A stretch of DNA of 64,000 bases from Acetobacter conturbans (GTDB lineage Bacteria; Pseudomonadota; Alphaproteobacteria; Acetobacterales; Acetobacteraceae): NCBI RefSeq assembly GCF_011516755.1, contig NZ_WOSY01000011.1, positions 60,666 to 124,665 of the forward strand, in the 5' to 3' direction. Shown piece by piece: positions 29,318 to 43,224 of the stretch. The notes under the pieces are model-generated. The model was not told the DNA's origin. It searched no databases and saw nothing but the letters and a program-made list of their open reading frames with translations. A program made the translations under genes and the position numbers. Position 1 is the first letter of the stretch. Every line of letters begins with the position of its first letter.

Positions 29318-29373
29318 AACGGCAGGCTTTCGATCGTAGCAATTCACAGGCACGGTCAGCGCCTGCCGTTTTT
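29318..29373 (+). terminator. Terminator-like inverted repeat after bamD
   Basis: A 10-bp stem (29318-29327 with 29361-29370) runs into five T. The 33-base loop is long, so efficiency is uncertain. It lies between the bamD stop and recN. Confidence 0.5.
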
Positions 29374-29439
29374 CACAATTGCCAGTCCCCCTATCAGGCT
29401 GAGCAGGACCGGAGACTGCCGGAAGACAGAACGGAGCGA

Positions 29440-33260
<3,821 letters not shown>

Positions 33261-33466
33261 GGCCGCCGGAACATGCGGTAAGGCATCTCCAAATTCCGGA
33301 ATATTAACTTAAAGCGAATTGCCGAAACATCCATTCCCTGCCATGATGCTGATCCCGGGAATGGATCAACAACTATAATAACATAATTCCCCGCGGACCG
33401 AATTCAGGCCTGCTTTTCCCGGGAAGAAATGTGGGCTGGGATCGCCGCGCTCGGAGAGCGTTGGTC

Positions 33467-36139
33467 ATGACGAAATGGGTATACAACTTCGGTGGCGGCC
33501 TGAACGAAGGCGGTGCCGGATTGCGCAATCTGCTGGGTGGCAAAGGTGCCAATCTGGCGGAAATGGCTTCGATCGGACTGCCAGTGCCTCCGGGGTTCAC
33601 CATCACCACCGAAGTGTGCTCGGCTTATTACGAGAACAGTAATAACTATCCGGCCGATCTTGCTCAGCAGGTGGCTGGAGCGCTGCATCGTATCGAAAAA
33701 TCCGTTGGTCTCGTCTTTGGCGATTCCAATGCGCCCCTGCTTGTGTCCGTCCGCTCGGGCGCACGGGTCTCCATGCCGGGCATGATGGACACCGTCCTCA
33801 ATCTCGGCCTCAACGACGAAACGGTGGAAGGTCTTGCCGCCTCGTCCAAGGACGAGCGTTTCGCGTGGGACAGCTATCGCCGTTTCATCCAGATGTATGG
33901 CTCCGTGGTGATGGGCGTTCCGCACCATCGCTTCGAAGACCTTCTGGAACAGGCCAAGCACGGGCTTGGCGTCACCGACGACACAGCCATCACGGCCTCC
34001 GACTGGCGCGAGATCGTCAGAGACTACAAGGAAGTCGTTCAGAAAGAGACCGGCAAGCCGTTTCCGAATGATCCGCAGGAGCAACTGTGGGGGGCGATCA
34101 GCGCCGTATTCGGTTCGTGGATGAATCCACGCGCCAATACCTATCGTAAACTGCACGAGATTCCGGCCAGTTGGGGCACCGCCGTCAATGTACAGGCGAT
34201 GGTCTTCGGCAACATGGGCGATGACTGTGCAACCGGTGTCTGTTTCACACGCGATCCGTCCACTGGCGAAAACATTTTCTACGGCGAATATCTGGTCAAC
34301 GCGCAGGGCGAAGACGTGGTGGCGGGTATCCGCACGCCACAGCCAATGGCCGCCGGTCGCGCGTCTCCTGACCAGTCTCCCATGGAGAAGGTTCTGCCGG
34401 CAGCTTATGAGGAACTCATGCGTGTGCGTGATATCCTCGAAAAGCATTACCGCGACATGCAGGACATCGAGTTCACTGTGCAGAGCAACACGCTCTACAT
34501 GTTGCAAACCCGTTCCGGTAAGCGCACGGCAGCGGCGGCCCTCAAGATCGCCATCGATATGGCGCGTGAGGGTCTGATCACGCAGGACGAAGCCATCCAG
34601 CGCGTTCCGCCTGCTTCCCTCGACCAGCTCCTGCATCCGACGCTTGATCCGAAAGCGGAAAAGAATCTCTTCACGCGTGGCCTGCCCGCCTCTCCGGGTG
34701 CTGCCACAGGCGTGATCGTGTTCTCCGCCGAAGAAGTCGAGGACCGTGCCGCAAAGGGAGAGGATGTAATCCTCGTCCGGATCGAAACGTCACCTGAAGA
34801 CGTGCACGGCATGCATGCGGCCCGGGGTGTTCTGACAACCCGCGGTGGCATGACCTCGCACGCGGCGGTCGTGGCGCGTGGCATGGGACGTGTCTGTGTG
34901 GCGGGTGCCGGTGGCATCACGGTCGACTACAAAGCCCAGACGATGACGGCAGGCAATGTGACGCTGAAGGGTGGTGACTGGATCACGCTCGATGGCGGCA
35001 ACGGTGCTGTCTATGTCGGCAAGGTTTCGACCATCCCCCCCACTCTCTCGGGCGATTTCGGTACCCTGATGGGCTGGGCCGACGATGTCCGTCGTCTTCG
35101 CGTCCGCGCCAATGCCGAAACACCTGAAGATGCCGAGACGGCCCGCCGCTTCGGTGCCGAGGGAGTCGGTCTGAGCCGGACGGAGCATATGTTCTTCGGC
35201 CCGGATCGTATCGGTTTCGTGCGTCAGATGATCATGGCGGACGATACCGAGACCCGGAAGACGGCCATCGCGGCGCTCCTGCCCTTCCAGCGGGACGATT
35301 TCACCAAAATCTTCCGTATCATGAGCGGCCTGCCCGTCACGATCCGTCTGCTTGACCCACCGCTGCACGAGTTCCTGCCGCATGGTGAGGCCGAGCTTGA
35401 GGAAGTCGCCAAGGCAATGGGTCAGCCTGTCGAAGCCCTCCGCGCACGTCGTTCGGCTCTCTCTGAAGCCAATCCCATGCTCGGTCATCGTGGGTGCCGC
35501 CTCGGAATCTCCTACCCGGAGATCTATGCGATGCAGGTTCGGGCCATCATCGAAGCGGCGATCGCCGTCTCGAAGGAGACCGGAAAAGCCATCGTGCCGG
35601 AAATCATGATTCCACTTGTGGGCATGAAGACGGAGCTGGAGGTCACGCGCAAGACGGCTGAAGCCGAAGTCGTGACCGTCTTCAAAGAACAGGGCACCAC
35701 CCTCGAATATCTGATCGGCACCATGATCGAACTGCCGCGTGCGGCAATCACGGCGGGTCAGATTGCTGAGGTTGCGGACTTCTTCTCGTTTGGCACCAAC
35801 GACCTGACGCAGACGACGCTCGGCCTCTCCCGTGACGATGCCGGTTCGTTCCTCCCTTACTATGTGGATCACGGGCTCCTGCCGAAAGACCCGTTCGTGT
35901 CCATCGACCGCGAAGGCGTCGGCGCACTGGTCCGCATGGGTGTGGAAGGTGGTCGCAAGACAAAGCCGAACCTGAAGCTCGGCGTCTGTGGCGAACATGG
36001 CGGCGATCCGGACTCCATCGCCTTCTTTGAAAGCGTCGGTCTGGATTACGTGTCCTGCTCGCCGTTCCGTGTGCCTGTGGCCCGTCTGGCCGCAGCGCAG
36101 GCTACACTTGCCGCCCGGAAGGAAAAGGCTACTTCATAA
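33467..36139 (+). CDS. ppdK: Pyruvate, phosphate dikinase
   Basis: Interconverts pyruvate, ATP and phosphate with phosphoenolpyruvate, AMP and pyrophosphate, giving gluconeogenic PEP from C3 acids. The start is ATG 33467 (MTKWVYNFGGG), the family N-terminus; an upstream GTG in frame is not needed. The order is ATP-grasp domain, swivelling phospho-His domain (catalytic His in GGMTSHAAVVARGMG) and a TIM-barrel PEP/pyruvate domain (VGLSRTEHMFF, GTNDLTQTTLG, CGEHGGDP). At 890 residues the protein is complete. The Thr two residues before the catalytic His is the known target of the regulator encoded next door. Confidence 0.97.
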   Translation: MTKWVYNFGGGLNEGGAGLRNLLGGKGANLAEMASIGLPVPPGFTITTEVCSAYYENSNNYPADLAQQVAGALHRIEKSVGLVFGDSNAPLLVSVRSGARVSMPGMMDTVLNLGLNDETVEGLAASSKDERFAWDSYRRFIQMYGSVVMGVPHHRFEDLLEQAKHGLGVTDDTAITASDWREIVRDYKEVVQKETGKPFPNDPQEQLWGAISAVFGSWMNPRANTYRKLHEIPASWGTAVNVQAMVFGNMGDDCATGVCFTRDPSTGENIFYGEYLVNAQGEDVVAGIRTPQPMAAGRASPDQSPMEKVLPAAYEELMRVRDILEKHYRDMQDIEFTVQSNTLYMLQTRSGKRTAAAALKIAIDMAREGLITQDEAIQRVPPASLDQLLHPTLDPKAEKNLFTRGLPASPGAATGVIVFSAEEVEDRAAKGEDVILVRIETSPEDVHGMHAARGVLTTRGGMTSHAAVVARGMGRVCVAGAGGITVDYKAQTMTAGNVTLKGGDWITLDGGNGAVYVGKVSTIPPTLSGDFGTLMGWADDVRRLRVRANAETPEDAETARRFGAEGVGLSRTEHMFFGPDRIGFVRQMIMADDTETRKTAIAALLPFQRDDFTKIFRIMSGLPVTIRLLDPPLHEFLPHGEAELEEVAKAMGQPVEALRARRSALSEANPMLGHRGCRLGISYPEIYAMQVRAIIEAAIAVSKETGKAIVPEIMIPLVGMKTELEVTRKTAEAEVVTVFKEQGTTLEYLIGTMIELPRAAITAGQIAEVADFFSFGTNDLTQTTLGLSRDDAGSFLPYYVDHGLLPKDPFVSIDREGVGALVRMGVEGGRKTKPNLKLGVCGEHGGDPDSIAFFESVGLDYVSCSPFRVPVARLAAAQATLAARKEKATS

Positions 36140-36164
36140 AACTGTTCCGACAGTTGGACGTAGC

Positions 36165-36198
36165 AAATGGGGTGTTCCTTCGGGACACCCCATTTTTA
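36165..36198 (+). terminator. Rho-independent terminator after ppdK
   Basis: An 11-bp perfect stem (36165-36175 with 36185-36195), a loop containing TTCG, and a T-rich end. It separates ppdK from its regulator, so the latter needs its own promoter or read-through. Confidence 0.9.
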
Positions 36199-36306
36199 TT
36201 ATTCTCCCTGTTCTCCGGATATTGAAATACTCCCGGAAACCGGATGGTCAGTTCCGATGTTTTACAAAAGACTGATGGAACATGCCTCTTTCACACAGGT
36301 CCAGAC

Positions 36307-37164
36307 ATGACAAAACGCAGCATCTATCTTCATCTGGTCTCGGGCGGGATCGGGCAGACTCTGGACTCCCTTGCAAAAGCCTGCGGACCCCATTTTCCCG
36401 ACGTCGAATTTCAGATCCGTCACTGGAATCTCGTACGCAGCCACACGCAGTTGCGGCGGGTGATGATGGGCATTGCTCAGGAACCCGGCCCGGTCCTCTC
36501 CTCCCTGGCAGATTCCGGCCTTCAAAAAGATCTTGAAGATGGTTGCACTCGGGTCGGCGCCCAGTTGCTGGATGTCATGGACAACACCTTGGTCTTTCTG
36601 GAGAGCGTGACGGGGACACAGGCGGCGGACGGGAAAGCTGGTGCCCAGTACATCATGGATGCCAATTATTTCCGTCGCATCGACGCCATGCATTATGTCA
36701 TCGAGCATGACGATGGGCAGCAGACCCGGGAACTGAAGGATGCAGATGTCGTGCTCGTGGGTGTTTCCCGCGCCTCGAAAACCCCGACTTGCTTCTATCT
36801 TGCCAACAAGGGCATCAAGGCCGCCAACGTGCCGCTCGTGCCGGACACACCGTTGCCGCCGGAATTGTTCGAGTTGAAAGTCCCCGTCATCGGCCTGACG
36901 ATCGCCCCGGAAGCCCTTATTGAAATCCGCCGGACACGTCTGAACACCATGGTCCCGACCAAGCACCACACAGGGGGCGTATCCCTGCGTCAGACAAGCT
37001 ACATTGATCCGGACGAGGTGCGGAGCGAGCTGCTCTGGGCCAAACGGCTCTGCGGGCGCCACGGATGGCCGATCATCGACATCACCCGCCGCTCAATCGA
37101 GGAAACCAGCGCGGCCGTTCTGGATATTCTTGAACATCCCAACCCGATTTCGGCTCCCGGCTGA
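36307..37164 (+). CDS. ppsR: PPDK/PEP-synthase regulatory kinase-phosphorylase
   Basis: Member of the DUF299 family, bifunctional ADP-dependent Ser/Thr kinase and phosphate-dependent phosphorylase. Known members switch PPDK (or PEP synthase) off and on through a Thr beside the catalytic His. The 285-residue protein from ATG 36307 starts IYLHLVSGGIGQTL. It carries the P-loop-like DVVLVGVSRASKTPT near residue 150, then CFYLANKGIKAANVPLVP, all signature segments. Its position directly after ppdK supports PPDK as the partner. Confidence 0.93.
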   Translation: MTKRSIYLHLVSGGIGQTLDSLAKACGPHFPDVEFQIRHWNLVRSHTQLRRVMMGIAQEPGPVLSSLADSGLQKDLEDGCTRVGAQLLDVMDNTLVFLESVTGTQAADGKAGAQYIMDANYFRRIDAMHYVIEHDDGQQTRELKDADVVLVGVSRASKTPTCFYLANKGIKAANVPLVPDTPLPPELFELKVPVIGLTIAPEALIEIRRTRLNTMVPTKHHTGGVSLRQTSYIDPDEVRSELLWAKRLCGRHGWPIIDITRRSIEETSAAVLDILEHPNPISAPG

Positions 37165-37222
37165 GAGAACCACGGTCGCTCACACTGACATGAAGGAGGC
37201 GGAGGGCGTCTTGTCCCTCGCC

Positions 37223-37612
37223 TTACTCTTCTTCCATGGAAGAGGCGTTGTGTCTTGGATCAAGACTGCGCCAGTCGCGTTCTTCAGGTGTTGCGGGATA
37301 TTCAATAAAATCGTTGAGCTCGGTTGAGGCTTTCCAGCCATCTGGCGCATCGAGAATCTCGGCGTTTTCACCGAAGGCAAACCATGTATCGAGCGTCTCG
37401 CGTGAGGATGCGCCCGCTGCCCGACAGATCTCGATATTGTCGCGCACATAAGCCCGCGCGAAAGCGCTGGCATGTTCCAGATCCGGGAAACCCTTGATAT
37501 CTTCGATGATGTTATCTTCAGCACCACCGGACAGGTCGAGCAGACGTACGACCCACCCGGTCGGCTGCGTGGCCTCCTGTGCTTCGGCAGCATTGTCCTC
37601 ATCATCGATCAT
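37223..37612 (-). CDS. Small acidic protein, function unknown
   Basis: A 129-residue acidic, soluble protein (DDEDNAAEAQEA at the start; EEE at the end) without signal peptide or membrane helix. AGGAG lies eight bases before the ATG, and codon use looks genuine. The central part (GWVVRLLDLSGGAEDNI, ARAYVRDNIEICRAAG) predicts mixed alpha/beta. I do not recognise the family. It is convergent with ppsR and lies downstream of the nicotinate phosphoribosyltransferase gene on the same strand with about 40 bases between, so co-transcription is likely. Confidence 0.65.
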   Translation of the reverse strand: MIDDEDNAAEAQEATQPTGWVVRLLDLSGGAEDNIIEDIKGFPDLEHASAFARAYVRDNIEICRAAGASSRETLDTWFAFGENAEILDAPDGWKASTELNDFIEYPATPEERDWRSLDPRHNASSMEEE

Positions 37613-37654
37613 GCAAGAAACTCCTGTCTGTAACGGCTGTTTGTGGACATGACC

Positions 37655-38914
37655 TCAGCCGCGTGGCCGGTCGTCCCGATGCATCAGATTGCGGCGGTTT
37701 TCTTCCGCCCGGCGAAAGGAAGGAAGCAGGAACTCGCGTCCCACCTTGACGCTTTCCGATCCGTCATACGTCACGATGTCAGCCGTGGCGTAGGTTTCAT
37801 TCCAGAGCTTGGGAATGAACGAACCCGTACCCACCACATCGATCGGCGCGCTGGCGTCCGCCATGCTGGCGCATTTGGTGACACCAAAGCCGGACGATAC
37901 AACAATCTTCACCTTCTCGAACCCAGCCTGATCCAGCACTTCCCGCATCCGCCAGATCGCTGCGGCGGAAACGCCGGTTCCGATCAGATTGCGCAGTTCG
38001 CTTTCCGACCGATAGCGCCGGAGCGCATCCGGGACATAACGATCCAGCACCGCGTAGGATTCCTGAGGATCAAGCCCCTCGAGAAAACGTCCGCCATGCG
38101 TATCGAGACGCAGGCCCACACGGCCCGCCTCTGCGAGATCCTTGAACCGCCTGCAAACGGCCAGTCCGTCCGTAATCTCACGCCCGTAATAATCCACAAG
38201 CACTGTCAGATCCTTGTCGGGATAGACCTCATGGAACATTTCGGCCGCACGCAGCGTGGAACCGGCATAGCCGATCAGGGCATGCGGCATCGTTCCGAAA
38301 CCATGAGTCTGGCCGAAAAAAGCGGCTGTCGCATCGTTCGCGCAGCCGACAAACCCGACAGCCCCTTCCTTCCGGGCCGTCCGGCTGCCGACGGATGCGC
38401 CGTACACCATCAGTTCCTGCATTTCATAACCGGCGCAATGGCGCGCCTCCATGGCGAGAAACTGCGCCTTGGGCAATGAAATGGCCATCTGGTAGGCGCG
38501 GTGAGCCGCCACGCAGCACGAGCCGATTTTCTGCAGCACGAGCGTTTCAAGATCGACGAGATGGGAGAAGAACCCGGTGATATAGAGCAGGGGCTCACCC
38601 GCTCCCACCCATTCGCCTTCCGGGAACACCGGCTCGACGAGGATCTCGATCCCGCGTTCGTGGGCGATGTTTTTCAGCCATTGCTCGACCATGGCCGTCG
38701 CCGACAGCACCGGTCTGCGGACGAAAACGGCATAGGTGACCACACAATCCCCAAAGCGGGTGACTATGGCCTTGGTGCGGTTGAAATAACTGTCTGTGCG
38801 CGCCCTGATCGCCGCGTCATCGACGGGGGCAGCGCAAAACGACGATTCCACCCCTGCTGCCGATGCGGTTTCCGAATACGACGAGGGGTTACTCTGAGAG
38901 GGAGTAGATACCAC
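37655..38914 (-). CDS. pncB: Nicotinate phosphoribosyltransferase
   Basis: Makes nicotinate mononucleotide from nicotinate and PRPP for NAD salvage. The GTG at 38914 is chosen, because AAAGGG precedes it and conserved sequence begins soon after. The frame is open further upstream to 38992. About 419 residues contain the NAPRTase motifs DSYFNRTKAIV, AMEARHCAGYEM, GFVGCANDATAAF, GTMPHALIGYAGST, LRLDTHGGRF and SSGFGVTKC. Family members end near 400 residues, so it is complete. Confidence 0.85.
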   Translation of the reverse strand: MVSTPSQSNPSSYSETASAAGVESSFCAAPVDDAAIRARTDSYFNRTKAIVTRFGDCVVTYAVFVRRPVLSATAMVEQWLKNIAHERGIEILVEPVFPEGEWVGAGEPLLYITGFFSHLVDLETLVLQKIGSCCVAAHRAYQMAISLPKAQFLAMEARHCAGYEMQELMVYGASVGSRTARKEGAVGFVGCANDATAAFFGQTHGFGTMPHALIGYAGSTLRAAEMFHEVYPDKDLTVLVDYYGREITDGLAVCRRFKDLAEAGRVGLRLDTHGGRFLEGLDPQESYAVLDRYVPDALRRYRSESELRNLIGTGVSAAAIWRMREVLDQAGFEKVKIVVSSGFGVTKCASMADASAPIDVVGTGSFIPKLWNETYATADIVTYDGSESVKVGREFLLPSFRRAEENRRNLMHRDDRPRG

Positions 38915-39031
38915 GACCAGCCCTTTCGCTAGGCACCGCGAGAAAATGCAATGTCGCATGTGACCGGAGTGAGGGGCATGCGACAACCCCATTCCCCCAC
39001 ATGAAAGGCCTCATCGGAGTGGAACGCACCG

Positions 39032-39065
39032 TTTTGTGACGAAGGTAGGGACCTTCGCCACAAAA
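39032..39065. terminator. 15-bp hairpin between DAHP synthase and pncB
   Basis: 39032-39046 pairs with 39051-39065 (15 bp, one mismatch on the plus strand that is a G-U pair in minus-strand RNA) around a 4-base loop. It lies immediately after the aroG-type gene. No U tract follows, so termination is only likely; it could stabilise mRNA instead. Confidence 0.5.
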
Positions 39066-39079
39066 GGCTCCGATGAAGT

Positions 39080-40498
39080 TCAGAGAGCCTTTTTCAGACT
39101 GCGGGCGCGCGAATTGAGTTCCTCGGCAATGAGAAACGCCAGTTCGAGCGACTGCTCGGCATTGAGACGCGGATCACAGAACGTCTCATACCGCGCCCCG
39201 AGATCGTGCTCGGTGAGCTGATGTGCGCCACCGACACACTCGGTCACGTCCTGCCCCGTCATTTCCATGTGAACGCCACCCGGCACCACACCCTCGGCCG
39301 TCAGGATATCGAAGAACCCCTGCACTTCCGTCAGGATCGCCTCGAACGACCGGGTCTTCACGTTGGTCGCCGTGGAAATCGTGTTGCCGTGCATGGGATC
39401 GGACATCCACGTCACGGTGCGACCCGTTCCCTTCACGGCCCGGACCAGCGACGGCAGGTGATCCTGAACCTTTGTCGCGCCCATGCGGGAGATCAGGGTG
39501 ATACGACCCGCTTCATCCGCGGGGTTGAGGATTTCGAGCAGGTTTTCCAGCGCATCGATCTGCGTCGTCGGTCCGACCTTGATGCCGATCGGGTTGCGCA
39601 CGCCTCGAAGGAATTCGACATGAGCACCCTCCGGCTGACGGGTGCGATCACCGATCCACAGGAAGTGAGCCGAACAGTCGTACCATTCGCCGGACGTGGA
39701 ATCGACACGGGTGAACGCCTGCTCATACTGAAGCAGAAGTGCCTCGTGGGAGGTGTAGAACTCCGTCTCGTCGATCTGCGGCGCAGTCACGGAGTTGATC
39801 CCGCAGGCACCCATGAACGCCAGCGTCTCGTCGATACGCTCGGCAAGGGCCCGGTAGCGTTCGGCAAGCGGAGAGCGCTCGACAAAGCCGAGATTCCAGC
39901 GATTGACGCGATGCAGATTGGCGTAACCGCCCCGCGAGAACGCACGCAACAGGTTCAGCACGCTGGCGGACTGGAAGTAGGCCGTTTCCATCCGCACGGG
40001 ATCAGGAATGCGATCCGCTGCGGTGAAAGCGGGTCCGTTGATGATGTCGCCCCGGTAGGACGGCAGCGAAACACCATCGATCGTTTCCGTGTCCGACGAA
40101 CGCGGCTTGGCATACTGTCCGGCGATGCGGCCGATCTTCACCACAGGCACTTTCGCGCCGAAGGTCAGGACCACCGCCATCTGAAGCAGAACGCGGAATG
40201 TGTCGCGGACGAAGTCGGCGGAGAACTCCGAGAAGCTCTCGGCACAGTTGCCGCCCTGCAGCACGAACGCCTTTCCCGAGGCGGCCAGAGCCAGATGCTC
40301 GCGCAGACGCCGGGCTTCTCCGGCGAAAACCAGCGGAGGATAGCGGTGCAGACGCGCTTCGACGGCCTTCAGGGCCGCGTCATCCGGATAAGTCGGCACC
40401 TGCTTGATGGGAAATGACCGCCAGCTCTCCGGCGACCAGTTCGCAGCCGCTGAACTGGCTGTCCGAAGGGATGCAGAAGGGCTGAGCGTGACACTCAT
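39080..40498 (-). CDS. Class II 3-deoxy-7-phosphoheptulonate synthase
   Basis: First enzyme of the shikimate pathway, joining PEP and erythrose 4-phosphate. The 472-residue protein is of the plant-like class II type. Motifs include [12 protein letters not shown] (metal-site Cys near residue 95), [47 protein letters not shown] and [15 protein letters not shown]. These bind metal, phosphate and substrate in this family. The length is standard. A candidate promoter lies about 95 bases upstream, and a hairpin follows the stop. Confidence 0.93.
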   Translation of the reverse strand: MSVTLSPSASLRTASSAAANWSPESWRSFPIKQVPTYPDDAALKAVEARLHRYPPLVFAGEARRLREHLALAASGKAFVLQGGNCAESFSEFSADFVRDTFRVLLQMAVVLTFGAKVPVVKIGRIAGQYAKPRSSDTETIDGVSLPSYRGDIINGPAFTAADRIPDPVRMETAYFQSASVLNLLRAFSRGGYANLHRVNRWNLGFVERSPLAERYRALAERIDETLAFMGACGINSVTAPQIDETEFYTSHEALLLQYEQAFTRVDSTSGEWYDCSAHFLWIGDRTRQPEGAHVEFLRGVRNPIGIKVGPTTQIDALENLLEILNPADEAGRITLISRMGATKVQDHLPSLVRAVKGTGRTVTWMSDPMHGNTISTATNVKTRSFEAILTEVQGFFDILTAEGVVPGGVHMEMTGQDVTECVGGAHQLTEHDLGARYETFCDPRLNAEQSLELAFLIAEELNSRARSLKKAL

Positions 40499-40593
40499 GG
40501 TCGATTCCTGTCGATGCTTGTGCCGGGGCGCAGGCCGTCCGGCATGTTTCTGTAAAGCTGAGGTGGAAGGGACCGCTGTGAAGCGGGGTGCAG

Positions 40594-40622
40594 ATTATGG
40601 CGGAGATTGGCCTGAAGTGCAA
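40594..40622 (-). promoter_or_regulatory. Candidate promoter of the DAHP synthase gene
   Basis: On the minus strand, TTGCAC (40622-40617), a 17-base spacer and CATAAT (40599-40594). The -10 fits well and the -35 only partly. No leader peptide rich in aromatic residues was found, so there is no sign of attenuation. Confidence 0.4.
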
Positions 40623-40702
40623 AATGAGAGGCCCCACTCCTTCCCGCAAGCCCCTGACACGCCGATCAGAACAAGACTGACCTTAATATTTTGTCTCGCT
40701 CC

Positions 40703-42193
40703 TCACCCGGCATCGTCGATATAGCGCCGCCGGACATGCGCGAGATAGGCTTCCGCACCCAGATTGCTGCCGGTCGCTTCCCTGACGATGGTTTCCGTCG
40801 AGACGCTGCTGGCCCGTTCGTGAACCGCCTTGCGAAGCCAGCCCAGCAACGACGTGAAATCGCCCTTCGCGATCCCGTTATCCAGATCAGGCACAGCCGC
40901 GCGCGCTGCCGCGAACAGTTGCGCCGCCGTCAGCGCACCCAGCGCGTAGCACGGGAAATAGCCCCACAGACCAAGCGGCCAGTGAATATCCTGAAGACAA
41001 CCGCGCCGGTCATCCGGAACCTCCAGACCCAGCAGATCGCGAATACGTCCATTGAAAGCATCAGGCAGATCTTTCAGCGCCAGCTTTCCATCGATCATCG
41101 CCACTTCCAGTTCGTAACGGGTGAGGATGTGGGCCGGATACGTTACCTCATCCGCATCCACGCGAATGAAACCCGGCTCGACACGGGTCATGTGCCGATA
41201 GAGATTTTCCGCCCCCCATGAGTCGTTCGATCCAAACGCCTCCGCCATGACGGGCGCTGCGAATTCGGCAAAAGCACGGGACCGCGTGACCTGCATCTCC
41301 AGCAGCAGCGACTGGCTTTCATGCATGGTCATGCCGCGTGCGCGTCCGACGGGTTGCCCCATCCAGTCTTGCGGGAGGCCCTGCTCATACAGCGCATGAC
41401 CTGTTTCATGCATGACGCCGAGGAAGGCCGGGAGAAAGTCATTCTCCTCATAACGGGTGGTGATGCGGACATCGCTGGTCGCGCCGCCACAGAACGGGTG
41501 GGCGCTCACGTCCAGCCGCCCGCGCGTCATGTCGAACCCCACACGCCGCATCATTCGCAGACCGAGTTGTTCCTGCGCCGGGATGGGGAACGGGGACTGG
41601 CCGACCTGCCCCACAGGCGGGCGGGCGGCCTGCGCGGCCAGAACATCCCTGATGAGGGACGGAAGCTCACGCGCCAGCGTGTCGAAAATCGGCGTGATCG
41701 TCGCCTGCGTCATGCCCGGGTCGAACCCGTCGAGCAGCGCGTCATAGGGTGACAGATTCAGCGCCTCGCCCACGGCGGCGGCGCTTTCGCGTGTCAGATC
41801 GAGCACCGTCTGGAGAGCTGGCAGCAGAGCCTTGAAGTCGCTGTCCTTTCTCGCCTGCCGCCAGACCATTTCCGCTTCCGACCCGGCTCTGGAAAGCGCC
41901 TCCACCAGATCCCCCGGCACCGCGACGGCTCGCGCATGGAGGCGGATCATCTCGTCCAGGTTCGCCTGCCGCCACGGGTCGCCCTCCGCGTCCGCCCGGT
42001 TCAGCTGATCGGCCACTTCGGGTTTGGTCAGCATTTCATGCTGGAGGCCGCTGAGTGTCGCCATGACGGTGGCGCGACGACCGGCAGCGCCGACAGGCAT
42101 CATGGTGTCACGGTCCCATGAAAGAATGCCGCCGGCATCTTCCAGCGAGGAAATGCGGCCGAAGAGACGATGCACGCTGTCATAGGCACTCAT
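40703..42193 (-). CDS. M32 family (Taq) metallocarboxypeptidase
   Basis: Zinc carboxypeptidase that releases C-terminal residues from peptides in the cytoplasm. The zinc motif HETGH (in MHETGHALYEQGLP) is near residue 260. Other family marks are SWDRDTMMP near the start, HPFCGG before the zinc site, MTMHESQSLLLEMQ and VTYPAHILTRYELE. The length of 496 residues is usual. Family M32 members are often about 500 residues and entirely helical. It is monocistronic by spacing. Confidence 0.92.
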   Translation of the reverse strand: MSAYDSVHRLFGRISSLEDAGGILSWDRDTMMPVGAAGRRATVMATLSGLQHEMLTKPEVADQLNRADAEGDPWRQANLDEMIRLHARAVAVPGDLVEALSRAGSEAEMVWRQARKDSDFKALLPALQTVLDLTRESAAAVGEALNLSPYDALLDGFDPGMTQATITPIFDTLARELPSLIRDVLAAQAARPPVGQVGQSPFPIPAQEQLGLRMMRRVGFDMTRGRLDVSAHPFCGGATSDVRITTRYEENDFLPAFLGVMHETGHALYEQGLPQDWMGQPVGRARGMTMHESQSLLLEMQVTRSRAFAEFAAPVMAEAFGSNDSWGAENLYRHMTRVEPGFIRVDADEVTYPAHILTRYELEVAMIDGKLALKDLPDAFNGRIRDLLGLEVPDDRRGCLQDIHWPLGLWGYFPCYALGALTAAQLFAAARAAVPDLDNGIAKGDFTSLLGWLRKAVHERASSVSTETIVREATGSNLGAEAYLAHVRRRYIDDAG

Positions 42194-42552
42194 GAAGAGG
42201 CTCCCGTTAGATCAAGGAGGAGGAAGTATGCCGGGTGATGGTGTATTTGGCGACAACAGCGACATCAGACAATGAGAAGGCTGCCTGCGACGGGAATCTT
42301 CTGTGACAACAGGACGATAGCGAACCGGAACCGCTGATTTCCAGTGCACACTCTATTCACCTCCTCCTTCACCGCTGATATCTCTGCGCCGGACTTTCCC
42401 CTTCTTCGCGAGGTCAGACCGCCCGCAGACCACAGCATAAGGAAGATGAGTGGATGAACATTATGGGCTGCCCGCCGGAATGATGCGTCTATCGATGATT
42501 CCGCTCCCTGAGACCGTCACCCACTTCCCTTCCGTATGGCGCCCCGCACCTG
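42194..42552. other. Divergent intergenic region upstream of the M32 peptidase
   Basis: About 360 bases between two divergent genes. I see no RNA gene, repeat or confident promoter. Short open frames here lack ribosome sites and coding bias. Confidence 0.4.
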
Positions 42553-43221
42553 ATGTTTGAATTTGGAAAACCTGAAAACGCGTGGCCTGCACCCCGCTAT
42601 GCGAGAAGAGACATGCGCGGCATATCCCCGCTCTGGAGTCTGATTATCGCCTGCGTGGCGGGTGCTTTTGCCGGATGCGTGGCTGCTGGCATTTTATATG
42701 GTCTCGACCGGTCAGCCCTTTTCAGGACGCTTCAAATCCAGAGCGAACAGATTGCCGTGCTGACGGCACAAAGGGAGGCAGCGCAAGCCGAAGCGCGCGC
42801 CACACAGATTCAGGCGAATGCCGTCTGGAGAGACATCGACGACCGGACGCGTATCTGCCTCCAGAACGGCCTGACCGGAGCAGGCCGCGACTTCGAGATT
42901 CTGACCATCGCCGGAGATGCGGAGGCGGGTTACTTCGGAGACCAGATGCAGGCGACACTTGAAGCCATAAACAAGCAGGTTCGGCGCTCACAGGTTTTCT
43001 CCGCCGGCGGCGTCGCGGAATATTATATCTACAGCAGAGACCGTCTTGTCGGCCTTGCTGTTGCGCGCGCCCTGTCGGACTGCGGACTGTCATCCCGCGT
43101 CTCCCCCACCCGCATCGACGGAGCGGGCATCAGAGGCCCTGCGCCTTCGGGGTTTGACGACGCCGGAGCCATTCAGCTGTTCATCAACATGAAGAAAAAA
43201 CCACACTACAACCGGCCCTGA
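42553..43221 (+). CDS. Membrane-anchored periplasmic protein, function unknown
   Basis: A 222-residue protein with a basic, aromatic N-terminus and one transmembrane helix (about residues 28-50, Ala/Gly/Cys-rich). A coiled-coil stretch (about 55-92, EQIAVLTAQREAAQAEARAT) follows, then a globular C-terminal domain (95-205). The last part (VAEYYIYSRDRLVGLAVARALSDCG) reads like an alpha/beta fold with a ligand pocket, but I cannot assign a family. The ATG at 42553 is the first start; a second at residue 21 would keep the helix. It ends three bases before the alkB-like gene on the other strand. Confidence 0.65.
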   Translation: MFEFGKPENAWPAPRYARRDMRGISPLWSLIIACVAGAFAGCVAAGILYGLDRSALFRTLQIQSEQIAVLTAQREAAQAEARATQIQANAVWRDIDDRTRICLQNGLTGAGRDFEILTIAGDAEAGYFGDQMQATLEAINKQVRRSQVFSAGGVAEYYIYSRDRLVGLAVARALSDCGLSSRVSPTRIDGAGIRGPAPSGFDDAGAIQLFINMKKKPHYNRP

Positions 43222-43224
43222 AAC

